A stretch of 64,000 nucleotides of DNA from Halobellus inordinatus (GTDB lineage: Archaea; Halobacteriota; Halobacteria; Halobacteriales; Haloferacaceae). The stretch is taken from assembly GCF_024464655.1 (NCBI RefSeq), contig NZ_JANHAV010000003.1, forward strand, positions 62,001-126,000, given 5' to 3'. Position numbers and translations under genes: made by a program. This document shows, piece after piece, positions 37,063 through 44,735 of this stretch. The notes under the pieces are model-generated. The model saw only the letters and a list, made by a program, of their open reading frames with translations. It ran no database searches and was not told the DNA's origin. Position 1 is the stretch's first letter, and the number at the start of each line of letters is the position of its first letter.

Positions 37063-37983
37063 CTATTCGGTGCCAGTCTCTTCTTCGATCTTCCGCAGCG
37101 TGTCGCGGTGGAGCGTCAGAATCAGGTCTGCAAGCACGCCGAACATCAACAGTTGGACGCCGACGATGATACCGAAGGCGGCGACGACCGCGAGCACCTC
37201 GTGGGAGATGTTCCGCGTGATCCACTCGACCGCGACGTAGACGGCGACGAGGAAGCCGGTGAGGCTAGAGATGACGCCGAGGCTGCCGAAGTAAAACAGC
37301 GGATTGTTGGTCTTCGCGCGGCGGTAGAGTTCAAGGAAGATGATCCCGCCGTCGCGGACGGGCCGGAGGTTCGTATCCGACCCGGAGGGCCGCGGGAGGT
37401 ACGTGATCGGAACGACCGTCGTCGGGATCTTCCGTTTGGCGCACTCGACGGCCATCTCGGTCTCGATGCCGAACCCGTCGGAGGTGAGCGTCATCTTCAG
37501 GAACGAGTCGCGCGTGAACGCGCGGTAGCCCGAGAGGATGTCCTGGAAGTCCTCGCCGTGGACGGTCGCGAAGCCGCGGTTGATGATCCGGTTGCCGATC
37601 TGGTTGAAGCGCGTCATCGCGCCCTCGCGCATATCCGCGAAGCGGTCGCCGATGACGTGCTCGGCGTCACCCTCGAGGAGTGGCCGGAGCATCGCGTCGG
37701 CGTCTTCGACACGATAGGTCGCGTCGCCGTCGAGCATCAGCACGTACTCGCGGTCGACGTACTCCTCGACGCCCTCGCGAACGGCCTGTCCTTTACCTGA
37801 GCCCGACTGGTAGACGACGCGCGCGCCGTGCGCCTCGGCGATCTCGTCGGTGTCGTCGCCGGAGCCGCCGTCGACGACGAGCACGTCGTCGAAGCCCGCG
37901 TCTCGGAAGTCCTCAACTACCTGGCCGATCGTCTCGGCCTCGTTGTAGGTGGGCACGAGGACGCAGACGTCGTCGTAATCCAT
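37063..37983 (-). CDS. aglJ: AglJ-like dolichol-phosphate glycosyltransferase (GT2)
   Basis: 306 aa from the ATG at 37981-37983. A GT2 catalytic domain (VLVPTYNEAETIGQVVEDF, metal motif MLDGDATY) is followed by two C-terminal membrane helices. The layout and sequence match Haloferax AglJ, which puts the first sugar of the S-layer N-glycan onto dolichol phosphate. Its position at the edge of a glycan gene cluster supports that role. Acceptor and sugar remain inferred. Confidence 0.85.
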   Translation of the reverse strand: MDYDDVCVLVPTYNEAETIGQVVEDFRDAGFDDVLVVDGGSGDDTDEIAEAHGARVVYQSGSGKGQAVREGVEEYVDREYVLMLDGDATYRVEDADAMLRPLLEGDAEHVIGDRFADMREGAMTRFNQIGNRIINRGFATVHGEDFQDILSGYRAFTRDSFLKMTLTSDGFGIETEMAVECAKRKIPTTVVPITYLPRPSGSDTNLRPVRDGGIIFLELYRRAKTNNPLFYFGSLGVISSLTGFLVAVYVAVEWITRNISHEVLAVVAAFGIIVGVQLLMFGVLADLILTLHRDTLRKIEEETGTE

Positions 37984-38060
37984 CGTGCGGAGTGGGTCGT
38001 GCAGGGGTGAAAGTGATTCCGGAACAGTAGTGACGATCGCCGGTGGTCGACCAAGACATA

Positions 38061-38083
38061 ACACACCACGTTTTCACGTGAAC
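38061..38083 (+). repeat. Origin recognition box, ORB-a
   Basis: ACACACCAC, nine bases, then TGAAC. One of five copies of the 23-bp pattern ACACACCAC-N9-TGAA(G/C/A) around the orc gene. Confidence 0.85.
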
Positions 38084-38126
38084 AGTCGCGTGAAGAACCG
38101 CAGATCTTGGGAACGTGGTCGGTCAG

Positions 38127-38149
38127 ACACACCACGCTTTCGAGTGAAG
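38127..38149 (+). repeat. Origin recognition box, ORB-b
   Basis: ACACACCAC, nine bases, then TGAAG; same orientation as ORB-a. A G-rich string (38159-38167) follows it, as described for some haloarchaeal ORBs. Confidence 0.85.
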
Positions 38150-38177
38150 CCGCGAACAGGAGGGGGGACAGTAATTG

Positions 38178-38200
38178 CTTCAGTTGTAACGGTGGTGTGT
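38178..38200 (-). repeat. Origin recognition box, ORB-c (inverted)
   Basis: On the minus strand: ACACACCAC, nine bases, then TGAAG. It overlaps the 3' end of the orc coding sequence and faces ORB-a and ORB-b. Confidence 0.85.
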
Positions 38201-39427
38201 ATCCGTGATTCCGTTCATCTCCGCAATGTCACGAATCGTCTCGATTTCTCTGTTGAGTCGAAGAACGTCAGACATCGCCTTGATCGCGCTTGTGAAGGGG
38301 ACGTTTAGCTCGTAGCTGTAGTAGTTGCCGCGGGATCCACTTCGATTCTCGTGAGCAGTGAGAATCCCGAGCATCCGAAGGTCAGAGAGGTGGTTATGCA
38401 CTGAACGTTGCGTGAGTGTGTCTGTACCCGAGGATTCACACAGCGATCGGTACTCCTCGTAGAGCTCGCGCGTTCGACACGGCGTCGCCTCTTTCGCTGC
38501 CTTCGAGATCACGGCGAGCAGCGCGAGGCGTCCGTGGGTCGTCAGTTCGCGCATCCCCTCCTCGACACGCTCTTGTTCGAGACGGGCTCTCGCATCTTCA
38601 ACGTGCGTCGACGCGATGTGGTCGGCGTCGTCGTTCTCAGCGATTTCACCGGCGAGGCGCAGGAGGTCGAGCGCCTGTCGAGCGCTGCCGCTGTCGCGTG
38701 CTGCGAGCGCGGCACAGAATTCCACGACTCCCTCGCCGACCGCTCCGTCGGTAATTGCGGTTTCGGCTCGCGACGTGAGAATGTTCTCCAGTTCTGGAGC
38801 ATCGTACGGCGGGAACTGGAGTTCACGTTCACATAGGGTGTCCTGGACTCTCGGGTCGAGCTTTTCGCGAAATTTGAAGTCGTTACTGATGCCAATGACC
38901 CCGACTTTCGTCTCATCGAGCTTCCCGTTGGCACGGGCCCGCGGGAGTTCGTACAAGAGTTCGTCGCGTCCGCCGATGGAGTCGACCTCGTCGAGGACGA
39001 TGAGAACCGTGCCGCCGAGTGCCTCGAGTTCCTGATAGAGCTTCTTGAACACGGTTTGTTGGGGATAGCCGGTCGAGCTGATCTCGCCGCCCGTGGGACG
39101 GAGTTCGTTCACGAGTTCGACGGCGACCTGGTAGGACGAATTCAACGTTTTGCAGTTCAGCGAGATGACCGAGAGGTCGACATCGTCGTATGCGGCGACG
39201 TCTTCCTCAAGACGATCTAAGAGAAACTCGGTGACAGCAGTCTTTCCGACGCCGGTGTTTCCGTACAGAAAGATGTTATTCGGCTCCCACCCGTCGATCA
39301 CCGGCTGTAGGGCGTCCATATACTCTTGAATCTCGTCGTCGCGCTCTTCGATCTGCTCCGGTTGGTAAGATTCCCCGAGAGCATCTTTGTTCCGGAAGAT
39401 GTTCTGCTTCCGCTCGAAGTGGCGCAT
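38180..39427 (-). CDS. Orc1/Cdc6 replication initiator
   Basis: 415 aa AAA+ protein. Walker A GNTGVGKT at 56-63, Walker B VLIVLDEVDS at about 141-150, and a C-terminal winged-helix (about 325-390) for DNA binding. Start ATG at 39425-39427, preceded by an AT-rich TATAATA stretch. ORBs lie on both sides of the gene (ORB-a, b and c downstream; ORB-d and e upstream). This protein most likely binds its own locus as a replication initiator. Several paralogues exist in haloarchaea; which one this is cannot be told here. Confidence 0.95.
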   Translation of the reverse strand: MRHFERKQNIFRNKDALGESYQPEQIEERDDEIQEYMDALQPVIDGWEPNNIFLYGNTGVGKTAVTEFLLDRLEEDVAAYDDVDLSVISLNCKTLNSSYQVAVELVNELRPTGGEISSTGYPQQTVFKKLYQELEALGGTVLIVLDEVDSIGGRDELLYELPRARANGKLDETKVGVIGISNDFKFREKLDPRVQDTLCERELQFPPYDAPELENILTSRAETAITDGAVGEGVVEFCAALAARDSGSARQALDLLRLAGEIAENDDADHIASTHVEDARARLEQERVEEGMRELTTHGRLALLAVISKAAKEATPCRTRELYEEYRSLCESSGTDTLTQRSVHNHLSDLRMLGILTAHENRSGSRGNYYSYELNVPFTSAIKAMSDVLRLNREIETIRDIAEMNGITDTHHRYN

Positions 39428-39492
39428 ATCAGTGTTCTCTCTCGTACAGTATATAATACCACCCTTTCATTTGTTTCAGGTGGACCGCACAG

Positions 39493-39515
39493 ACACACCA
39501 CTATTGCAAGTGAAG
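39493..39515 (+). repeat. Origin recognition box, ORB-d
   Basis: ACACACCAC, nine bases, then TGAAG, upstream of the orc start. Confidence 0.85.
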
Positions 39516-39729
39516 CGCGATGTGTCGAGGCTGTATACGCAAACAGTCCACAGTTTCGACTAAAGCGCTGACATATTCGCCCAACTCTGTGCAGGCCTAG
39601 CACACGGATATGGGCACAGGTGTCGCTCACTGTGGACGCGAGTAACGCACGAGGACCAACAGCCGACTCGATTGATCCACTCCAGCAGCCAACCCTCGAT
39701 TGTCGTCCCCCACCCCCATCTGCTGGCAG

Positions 39730-39752
39730 TTTCACTTGAATCAGTGGTGTGT
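39730..39752 (-). repeat. Origin recognition box, ORB-e (inverted)
   Basis: On the minus strand: ACACACCAC, nine bases, then TGAAA. Faces ORB-d across about 215 bp. Confidence 0.85.
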
Positions 39753-39920
39753 CTGCGTTCGTCGCGGTTGTTGCGACTTGGAGTGGGTTCCTCCAGATCC
39801 AGAACAGACGAAACGAGGGGTGTGTCTCGCTTCGTATCACAGACAAACCGGCTGCGAAGGGGACGATGCAGCGATAGTAAAACCACAGTACCTATGCAAC
39901 GCTGTATCATCCGAGGCAGT

Positions 39921-41120
39921 ATGTACGGAGTCGTGCTCGCGGCCGGGCAGGGAACGCGGATGCGACCGCTGACCGACTTTCGACCGAAGCCGCTGCTTCC
40001 CGCCGGTGGTCGGCCGCTGCTCGAACACGTCTTCGACGCGTGTCTCGACGTCGTCGACGAGTTCGTCGTCGTGATCGGCTACCGCAGTGCGGACGTGATC
40101 GACCAGCTCGGCAACGAGTACCGCGGCGTGCCGATCACGTACGTCGAGCAGGGCGAGCCTGCCGGGACGGCACACGCGATCGGGCAGGCTGAGTCCGTCG
40201 TCGACGAGCGATTCGTCGTCCTCAACGGCGACGTCCTCGTCGATCCCGCATTGCCGACGGCGCTCGCCGACGCCGGTGGGCACGCGATCGCGACGACGCC
40301 CGTCTCGGATCCCACCTCCTACGGCGTCGTCTCTGTCGACACCGATAGCTCGCTCGAAGCCATCGTCGAGAAGCCCGCGGACCCGCCGACGAACCTCGCG
40401 AACGTCGGCTGCTACGCGTTCGAACCGGAGGTGTTCGAGTACATCGAACGAACGGCAAGGAGCGAGCGCGGCGAGTTCGAGATCACCGAGACGCTCGAAC
40501 TACTGCTCGATGACGGCCACGAGATCTCGGTCGTCGAGTACGACGGCCAGTGGCTCGACGTCGGCCGCCCCTGGGAGTTGCTGTCGGCGAACGAACGCGT
40601 GCTCGCGGATATCGGTCGCGACGTCCAGGGAGACGTCGCAGACGGAGCGAAACTGGAGGGCGATGTCGTCGTCGAGGAGGGTGCGACCGTTCGAGAGGGG
40701 GTCGTGATCGAAGGACCGGTCATCGTGAAATCGGGTGCTGAGATCGGGCCGAACGCCTACGTCCGCGGGGCGACGGCGATCGGACCGGACGTGCACGTCG
40801 GCCACGGCGTCGAGGTGAAAAACTCCATTCTGATGTCGGATGCGGCGGTGCCGCACCTGTCGTACGTCGGCGATTCCCTGCTCGGCCGCGACGTGAACCT
40901 GGGCGCGGGGACGAAAGTCGCCAATTTGCGCCACGACGACGCGTCGGTGCAGATGACGGTGAAAGGCGAGCGCGTCGATACGGGGCGGCGGAAACTGGGC
41001 GTGGTGCTGGGCGACGAAGTGAAGACGGGGATCAACGTGAGCCTCAACGCCGGGGTGAAAGTCGGAAGCGGCGTCGGGATCGAACCCGGAAAGACTGTTC
41101 TGCGCGACGTCGAGAACTAG
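39921..41120 (+). CDS. GlmU-like sugar-1-phosphate nucleotidyltransferase with LbH domain
   Basis: 399 aa from the ATG at 39921. N-terminal nucleotidyltransferase signature LAAGQGTRMRPLT (residues 6-18) and PKPLLPAGG, and a C-terminal left-handed beta-helix with hexapeptide repeats (about 235-390). Bifunctional archaeal GlmU-type enzymes acetylate glucosamine-1-P and make UDP-GlcNAc; the acetyltransferase part could also be structural. It faces the glycan cluster and sits between the origin and a decayed island. Confidence 0.88.
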   Translation: MYGVVLAAGQGTRMRPLTDFRPKPLLPAGGRPLLEHVFDACLDVVDEFVVVIGYRSADVIDQLGNEYRGVPITYVEQGEPAGTAHAIGQAESVVDERFVVLNGDVLVDPALPTALADAGGHAIATTPVSDPTSYGVVSVDTDSSLEAIVEKPADPPTNLANVGCYAFEPEVFEYIERTARSERGEFEITETLELLLDDGHEISVVEYDGQWLDVGRPWELLSANERVLADIGRDVQGDVADGAKLEGDVVVEEGATVREGVVIEGPVIVKSGAEIGPNAYVRGATAIGPDVHVGHGVEVKNSILMSDAAVPHLSYVGDSLLGRDVNLGAGTKVANLRHDDASVQMTVKGERVDTGRRKLGVVLGDEVKTGINVSLNAGVKVGSGVGIEPGKTVLRDVEN

Positions 41121-41356
41121 CACGGCCGTGTTTCCTCTGCGCCGTCGAAGCCGACTCGAATGGGGAAACAGGCTCCGAGATCGTTGGAAGCCAACTAGAT
41201 CGATCTGCCCGGTCAGTTTCGGATGTTCACAGGTCCCCGGGACCCGTTCGTTCACCGATACCGTCGAAATTGTCGGTGAAACTCGATACCCGAGGGTCTC
41301 CGCCCTTTAGGATCGTGGGCGAGTAATCGCTCGGCGGATAATCCTGGGAACAGTTA
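41121..41356. other. Non-coding 236-nt gap after the nucleotidyltransferase
   Basis: No gene is seen. A short hairpin CGCCC...GGGCG near 41300-41322, with a loop reading TTTAGG, resembles the right end of IS200/IS605-type elements but is too degenerate to call. Confidence 0.35.
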
Positions 41357-41388
41357 TTATGCACGCGATAATATTATCGTGTGCATAA
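41357..41388. promoter_or_regulatory. 32-bp palindrome spanning the start of the ATPase gene
   Basis: Sixteen-nt arms, TTATGCAC... to ...GTGCATAA, match in 15 of 16 positions. It runs into the A of the ATG of the following gene. The same 32 bases recur unchanged at 44309-44340 before a broken copy of the gene. Size and symmetry suggest a dimeric regulator site or autoregulatory operator. Confidence 0.8.
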
Positions 41389-42767
41389 TGATCGACCGAG
41401 ATGCGGAACTGGACTGGTTGCGCTCACATCTTGCTCGGGACGACCGTCAGTTGCTCGTTCTGTATGGTCGCCGTCGAGTCGGGAAGACAACGCTGGTGAC
41501 GACAGCACTGGATGCGATCGACACGAAATCAGTGTATTACCTCTGTGACCAGCGTGGAACCGCTCGCAATGCGGAACAGTTTGCTGCCCAATGTGCCGAT
41601 CAGTTCGACGACGTCACCCCTGCCGTCGACGGCTTTGTCGATGCGTTCCGATATCTCTCGAACCGCGTCGACGACGCCTGTATCGTCGCGCTTGATGAGT
41701 TCTCGTATCTCGTTGCGGAAGACGAATCGATCCCATCAGTGTTTCAGACGATTGTTGACGACGTCCTCGATGGCACGGAGATTTCGCTTGTCCTCCTCGG
41801 ATCGTCGATCTCGATGATGGAAGAAGGGGTGTTGAGCTACGAGAGTCCACTCTACGGCCGTCGAACCGGACAGTGGGAACTCACTCCGCTCTCGTTCGCT
41901 GATGCGCGGGCGTTTTTCGGCGACTACGATATCGAGACGCAGATCGAGGCCTACAGCGTCCTCGGTGGGGTTCCCGCATACCTCGAACAGTTCGATCCCG
42001 ACGCCTCGCTGCTGTCGAACATCGAATCGCACGTGCTCTCGAAAGGAGAATTTCTCTACGAGGAACCGGAGTTTCTGCTACGACAGGAACTCCGGGAGCC
42101 GGCGACGTATATGGCGATCCTCGAAGCGATCGCAGGCGGTTCGACCCGGGTGACGGAAATCGCCACCGAGATCGGCAAAGACGCCAGTAGCATCTCTCGG
42201 TATCTCAAGAATCTCTCGAAACTTGCGCTCGTGATTCGAGAGACCCCGGTCACCGACCCCGACGGCCGCGGTGTCTATCGGATTGCCGATGACTTTCTCC
42301 GCTTTTGGTTCCGATTCGTTGCGCCGAATCGCGGCGTCCTCGAACAGGGACGGACGGCCCCAGTCCGTCGGTCGATCGAGGAGGCATTACCAACACACAC
42401 GAGTCAGACCTTCGAGAACATCTGTCAGCAGGCCGTCGCGACGAGTGCGTTCCCGGTTGCGTGCGATCGTGTCGGCCGCTGGTGGTACGATGGTGCGGAA
42501 ATCGATGTCGTCGGACTGAACTCACAGACGGACACACTGCTGCTGGGCGAGTGTAAATGGACGAACGATCCCGTGGGTACGGGGCTTCTGACGGATCTCG
42601 AAGCCCTAACACCGGAGGTTCGATGGCATACTGGAGATCGGACGGTCGAGTACGCACTGTTTTCGCGATCTGGATTCACAGACGAGATCAAGGCACAGAC
42701 CGCGGACCGATCGGATGTGCATCTGTTCTCCGTGCGGGATCTCGAAGCCATCTTCGACGCCCCATAG
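41388..42767 (+). CDS. Archaeal ATPase of the AAA/DUF234 type
   Basis: 459 aa from the ATG at 41388. Walker A GRRRVGKT at 27-34, Walker B IVALDEFSYL (about 93-102), a winged-helix region (about 245-290) and a C-terminal PD-(D/E)xK-like nuclease module, seen as AEIDVVGLN...LLLGECKW. This is the common archaeal ATPase-DUF234 plan, often linked to mobile or accessory DNA, with unknown function. The start is taken after the palindrome; a GTG nine nt upstream is possible. A damaged copy of its 5' end lies 3 kb away. Confidence 0.85.
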   Translation: MIDRDAELDWLRSHLARDDRQLLVLYGRRRVGKTTLVTTALDAIDTKSVYYLCDQRGTARNAEQFAAQCADQFDDVTPAVDGFVDAFRYLSNRVDDACIVALDEFSYLVAEDESIPSVFQTIVDDVLDGTEISLVLLGSSISMMEEGVLSYESPLYGRRTGQWELTPLSFADARAFFGDYDIETQIEAYSVLGGVPAYLEQFDPDASLLSNIESHVLSKGEFLYEEPEFLLRQELREPATYMAILEAIAGGSTRVTEIATEIGKDASSISRYLKNLSKLALVIRETPVTDPDGRGVYRIADDFLRFWFRFVAPNRGVLEQGRTAPVRRSIEEALPTHTSQTFENICQQAVATSAFPVACDRVGRWWYDGAEIDVVGLNSQTDTLLLGECKWTNDPVGTGLLTDLEALTPEVRWHTGDRTVEYALFSRSGFTDEIKAQTADRSDVHLFSVRDLEAIFDAP

Positions 42768-42851
42768 TGCCTGCACTCTTCCCTCAAGCGAACCTCATTG
42801 CCGAATCTGATTCTCGTCGACGCAGCAACTTATAGAGATTCGAGGAAAATA

Positions 42852-43155
42852 CTGGTGGCTTCAGCCACCAGATGAATCCGACGATTTAAGTCACAAACCA
42901 CGTACTACGGACTGTGCGTGGAGAACTGGCAGTTGACTCGGTGTTTGCCACGGTTCGTAGCCGAAATCAAAAGGTAAGCCGCCCACGCCGACAGTCGTTA
43001 AACAATCAGGTAGCTCGAAGCCCTCTACAGGGTACGAGTAACGGCTTCGTGGCAAAGCCACTGGCTGACTGTCCAGCAAACCTTAGACTCCCAACCTTCA
43101 GGATTGACCTGCCCGGCCAACACCGGGTGGGAGGCCCCCGTCTTTAGCGCGGGAG
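42852..43155 (+). mobile_element. Gutted IS200/IS605-type element (non-autonomous) with RNA-like stems
   Basis: The left side starts with a perfect hairpin CTGGTGGC-TTCA-GCCACCAG (42852-42871), the typical IS200/IS605 left end. The right side ends with GCGCGGGAGGATGTCAC, the ending seen at the 3' end of haloarchaeal IS1341-type tnpB genes. In between I see several stems (CGAAGCC/GGCTTCG, CCCT/AGGG, TGGC/GCCA, CCCGG/CCGGG) and no transposase or TnpB reading frame. The boundaries are approximate. Confidence 0.6.
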
Positions 43156-43238
43156 GATGTCACGCGGCTGTTGACCTCCGCGTGAAGAGGAATCGTACGA
43201 GTATTGGGAAATGCGACGACTGGTATTGTTCTCCTGAC

Positions 43239-43257
43239 CAATAGAATTATTCTATTG
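43239..43257. promoter_or_regulatory. Perfect palindrome CAATAGAAT-T-ATTCTATTG
   Basis: Nine-bp arms and one central base, about 55 nt upstream of the damaged toxin frame. Likely the operator through which the toxin-antitoxin pair controls itself (inference). Confidence 0.6.
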
Positions 43258-43266
43258 TCCTGTAAA

Positions 43267-43279
43267 CCAATAGTATTGG
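43267..43279. promoter_or_regulatory. Second palindrome CCAATA-G-TATTGG
   Basis: Perfect 6-bp arms, 10 bp after the first palindrome, and it shares the CCAATA half-site. Adds to the case for a paired operator. Confidence 0.55.
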
Positions 43280-43312
43280 ATAGCTTCACTGACCGACGAC
43301 GATCTCAATGGT

Positions 43313-43674
43313 GTGAGCGAGGGGCAGAAGTACCCCGACGGGACCGTCGTCCGCGTGTTTTGTATGCGGACAGGCCGTGACGCGTACCCGTCTGGGTGGG
43401 CTTACAAGCTTCACTACGGCGCGACGGAGCCAGACCCGACCCGCACGCTTGATGATGGGACGATTCGTCGGTATCTCGAAAATCGGAGATTTTCGACGAC
43501 TCATCGAAACGGCGACGCCGTTTTCGAGACGACAACTCGCACGAGGACACGAAAGGGCACGAACTACACGTTGCACCGGACCCCGGCCCAGACAGCATTA
43601 TGTTCCCGGGAATGGTCGAACTCTGGGAACGGTTCTGGAGCGAGATCCCCAAATCCGAGTTCGAGGTCAAGTGA
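43313..43674 (+). pseudogene. Toxin gene of the TumE/DUF6516 type, broken by an insertion
   Basis: The first frame (from GTG at 43313) gives DGTVVRVFCMRTGRDAYPSG and YKLHYGATEPDPTRTLDDGT, then RRY, which match TumE-like proteins. The family then continues with Tyr-Asp-Asn-x-His. Here that continuation (DNSHEDTKGHELHVAPDP and ending with IPKSEFEVK) is found only in another frame from 43531. A 56-nt hairpin-rich insertion (43475-43530), not a multiple of three, separates the two parts, so no complete toxin can be made. The start codon is uncertain. Confidence 0.75.
43475..43530. repeat. 56-nt double-hairpin insertion inside the toxin gene
   Basis: Consists of two hairpins, TCGAAAATC-GGA-GATTTTCGA and CGAAACGGC-GAC-GCCGTTTTCG, joined by CGACTCAT, with outer ends TCTCGAAAA / TTTTCGAGA. 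Its borders are ambiguous by a few bases because GAC is repeated at the right edge. Confidence 0.7.
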
Positions 43675-43697
43675 GGCCACCACACACAGTGATACCT

Positions 43698-44147
43698 ATG
43701 AACGATACCACGCCGCCGTTGCACCCGATGGAGCGCGAACAGCTTCGAGCTGAATCAACCCTCGTCGTGACCGTGAAGTCCTCCAGTAAGTTCCACGTCG
43801 ACGTCACTGACGGGGTCGAGGCGCTCGAACGAGGCGATGCCGCGGATTCCACGCCGACGCTCTCGTTTACCAGCTACGACGATCTGATGGAAACGCTGAC
43901 GCCGCGCGTCCTCGATCTTATCGAAGCAATCCGCCGGGAAGAACCGACCAGCATCAACGAAACTGCACGTGTCGTTGACCGGGACGTGAAGAACGTCCAC
44001 CAGGAGCTCAGCCGGCTCGCCCAGCTGGGCATCATCTTCTTCGAGGAAGACGGCCAGCGTAAGCGCCCGGTCGTCTGGTTTGACGAACTCGTTATCAACC
44101 TCTCATTCGATCCAGAGGCTGGCGACACGGCCACTGCTGCGCCCTGA
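43698..44147 (+). CDS. HTH antitoxin partner of the TumE-like toxin
   Basis: 149 aa. Residues about 75-125 form a winged helix (EEPTSINETARVVDRDVKNV and following HQELSRLAQLGIIFF), as in the HTH antitoxins next to TumE-like toxins. The frame is intact even though the toxin upstream is broken. It begins at the ATG at 43698, 24 nt after the toxin stop. It probably binds the palindromes upstream. Confidence 0.85.
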   Translation: MNDTTPPLHPMEREQLRAESTLVVTVKSSSKFHVDVTDGVEALERGDAADSTPTLSFTSYDDLMETLTPRVLDLIEAIRREEPTSINETARVVDRDVKNVHQELSRLAQLGIIFFEEDGQRKRPVVWFDELVINLSFDPEAGDTATAAP

Positions 44148-44308
44148 CATCCCCACACGAGTGAACCGATGAGGTTTCGCCTCGCTACTCCTATAATCAG
44201 CGGGTTTCTGGTAGCCACAATCCTAATATTCGAAGCTCTCACCGTGATGATGTTTATCGTAGGGGAGAGGTCTATGAAGTCGACAGACGAAGTTTTCGCG
44301 AACAGCTG

Positions 44309-44340
44309 TTATGCACGCGATAATATTATCGTGTGCATAA
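44309..44340. promoter_or_regulatory. Second copy of the 32-bp palindrome
   Basis: Identical, base for base, to the palindrome at 41357-41388, including its single asymmetric position, in front of a dead copy of the ATPase gene start. Confidence 0.8.
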
Positions 44341-44477
44341 TGACTGAATAGAATGCGGAACTGGAGCGGTTGCACGCACATCTTGCCCGGGACAATCGTT
44401 AGTTGCTCGTTCTATTTGGTCGCCGTCGAGTTGGAAAAGCAACGCTGGTGACGATACGCTCAAAGATCGAGACACGT
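44340..44477 (+). pseudogene. Truncated, stop-ridden copy of the ATPase gene start
   Basis: Aligns with the first 138 nt of the ATPase at 41388. I count 21 mismatches in the first 114 nt, one indel later, and in-frame TAG codons at positions 4 and 21. Walker A reads GRRRVGKA instead of GKT. The rest of the gene is gone. Confidence 0.85.
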
Positions 44478-44510
44478 AGGCGCCGAGAGAGTAGAGGAAA
44501 GTCACAACGG

Positions 44511-44735
44511 ACATTCGTCTTTAGCTAAGATTGTCGGTAATAATTCGCTCTCTAAAGATGACTAACAGTATTGGCGGGCTGATTCAGTCCGTCGAGATGC
44601 CATACTGTATGAAATCAAACGATGAGGAGCGCTGGAAATGAGGGATTACGGTTCTTTGAGGTGCTGTTCGGACGGGACTCGGGCGTAAATCACAGCGATT
44701 CGGTATTACTATGAGTATTAACTAAAGACGGATGT
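44511..44735. mobile_element. 225-bp MITE with 18-bp inverted ends and 8-bp target duplication
   Basis: Left end ACATTCGTCTTTAGCTAA (44511-44528) and right end, read on the other strand, ACATCCGTCTTTAGTTAA (44718-44735) differ at two positions, and GTAATA recurs at the same depth (27-32) in both. CACAACGG flanks it exactly on both sides (44503-44510 and 44736-44743). No transposase fits inside. It lies at the 3' end of the flippase gene. Confidence 0.85.

Larger units (their letters stand above)
39428..39920. other. Candidate replication origin upstream of orc
   Basis: The 493-nt gap holds no gene. Inverted boxes ORB-d (39493) and ORB-e (39730) flank about 215 bp, with a C-run CCCCC-A-CCCCC at 39707-39717 beside ORB-e. 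The stretch from 39449 to 39460 is TATAATA-rich. Weaker ORB-like matches occur near 39454-39476 and 39803-39825 (minus). This geometry (initiator gene, inverted ORBs and AT-rich segment) is typical of haloarchaeal oriC sites. Confidence 0.75.

Noticed and set aside
41300-41322. Second IS200/IS605 right end near the ATPase
   Set aside because: Only a short stem-loop resembles it; the GGAGGATGTCAC ending is missing.
44169-44351. 60-residue frame with one hydrophobic segment between the antitoxin and the ATPase pseudogene
   Set aside because: It runs through the second palindrome into the dead ATPase start and has no recognisable homology or Shine-Dalgarno sequence.
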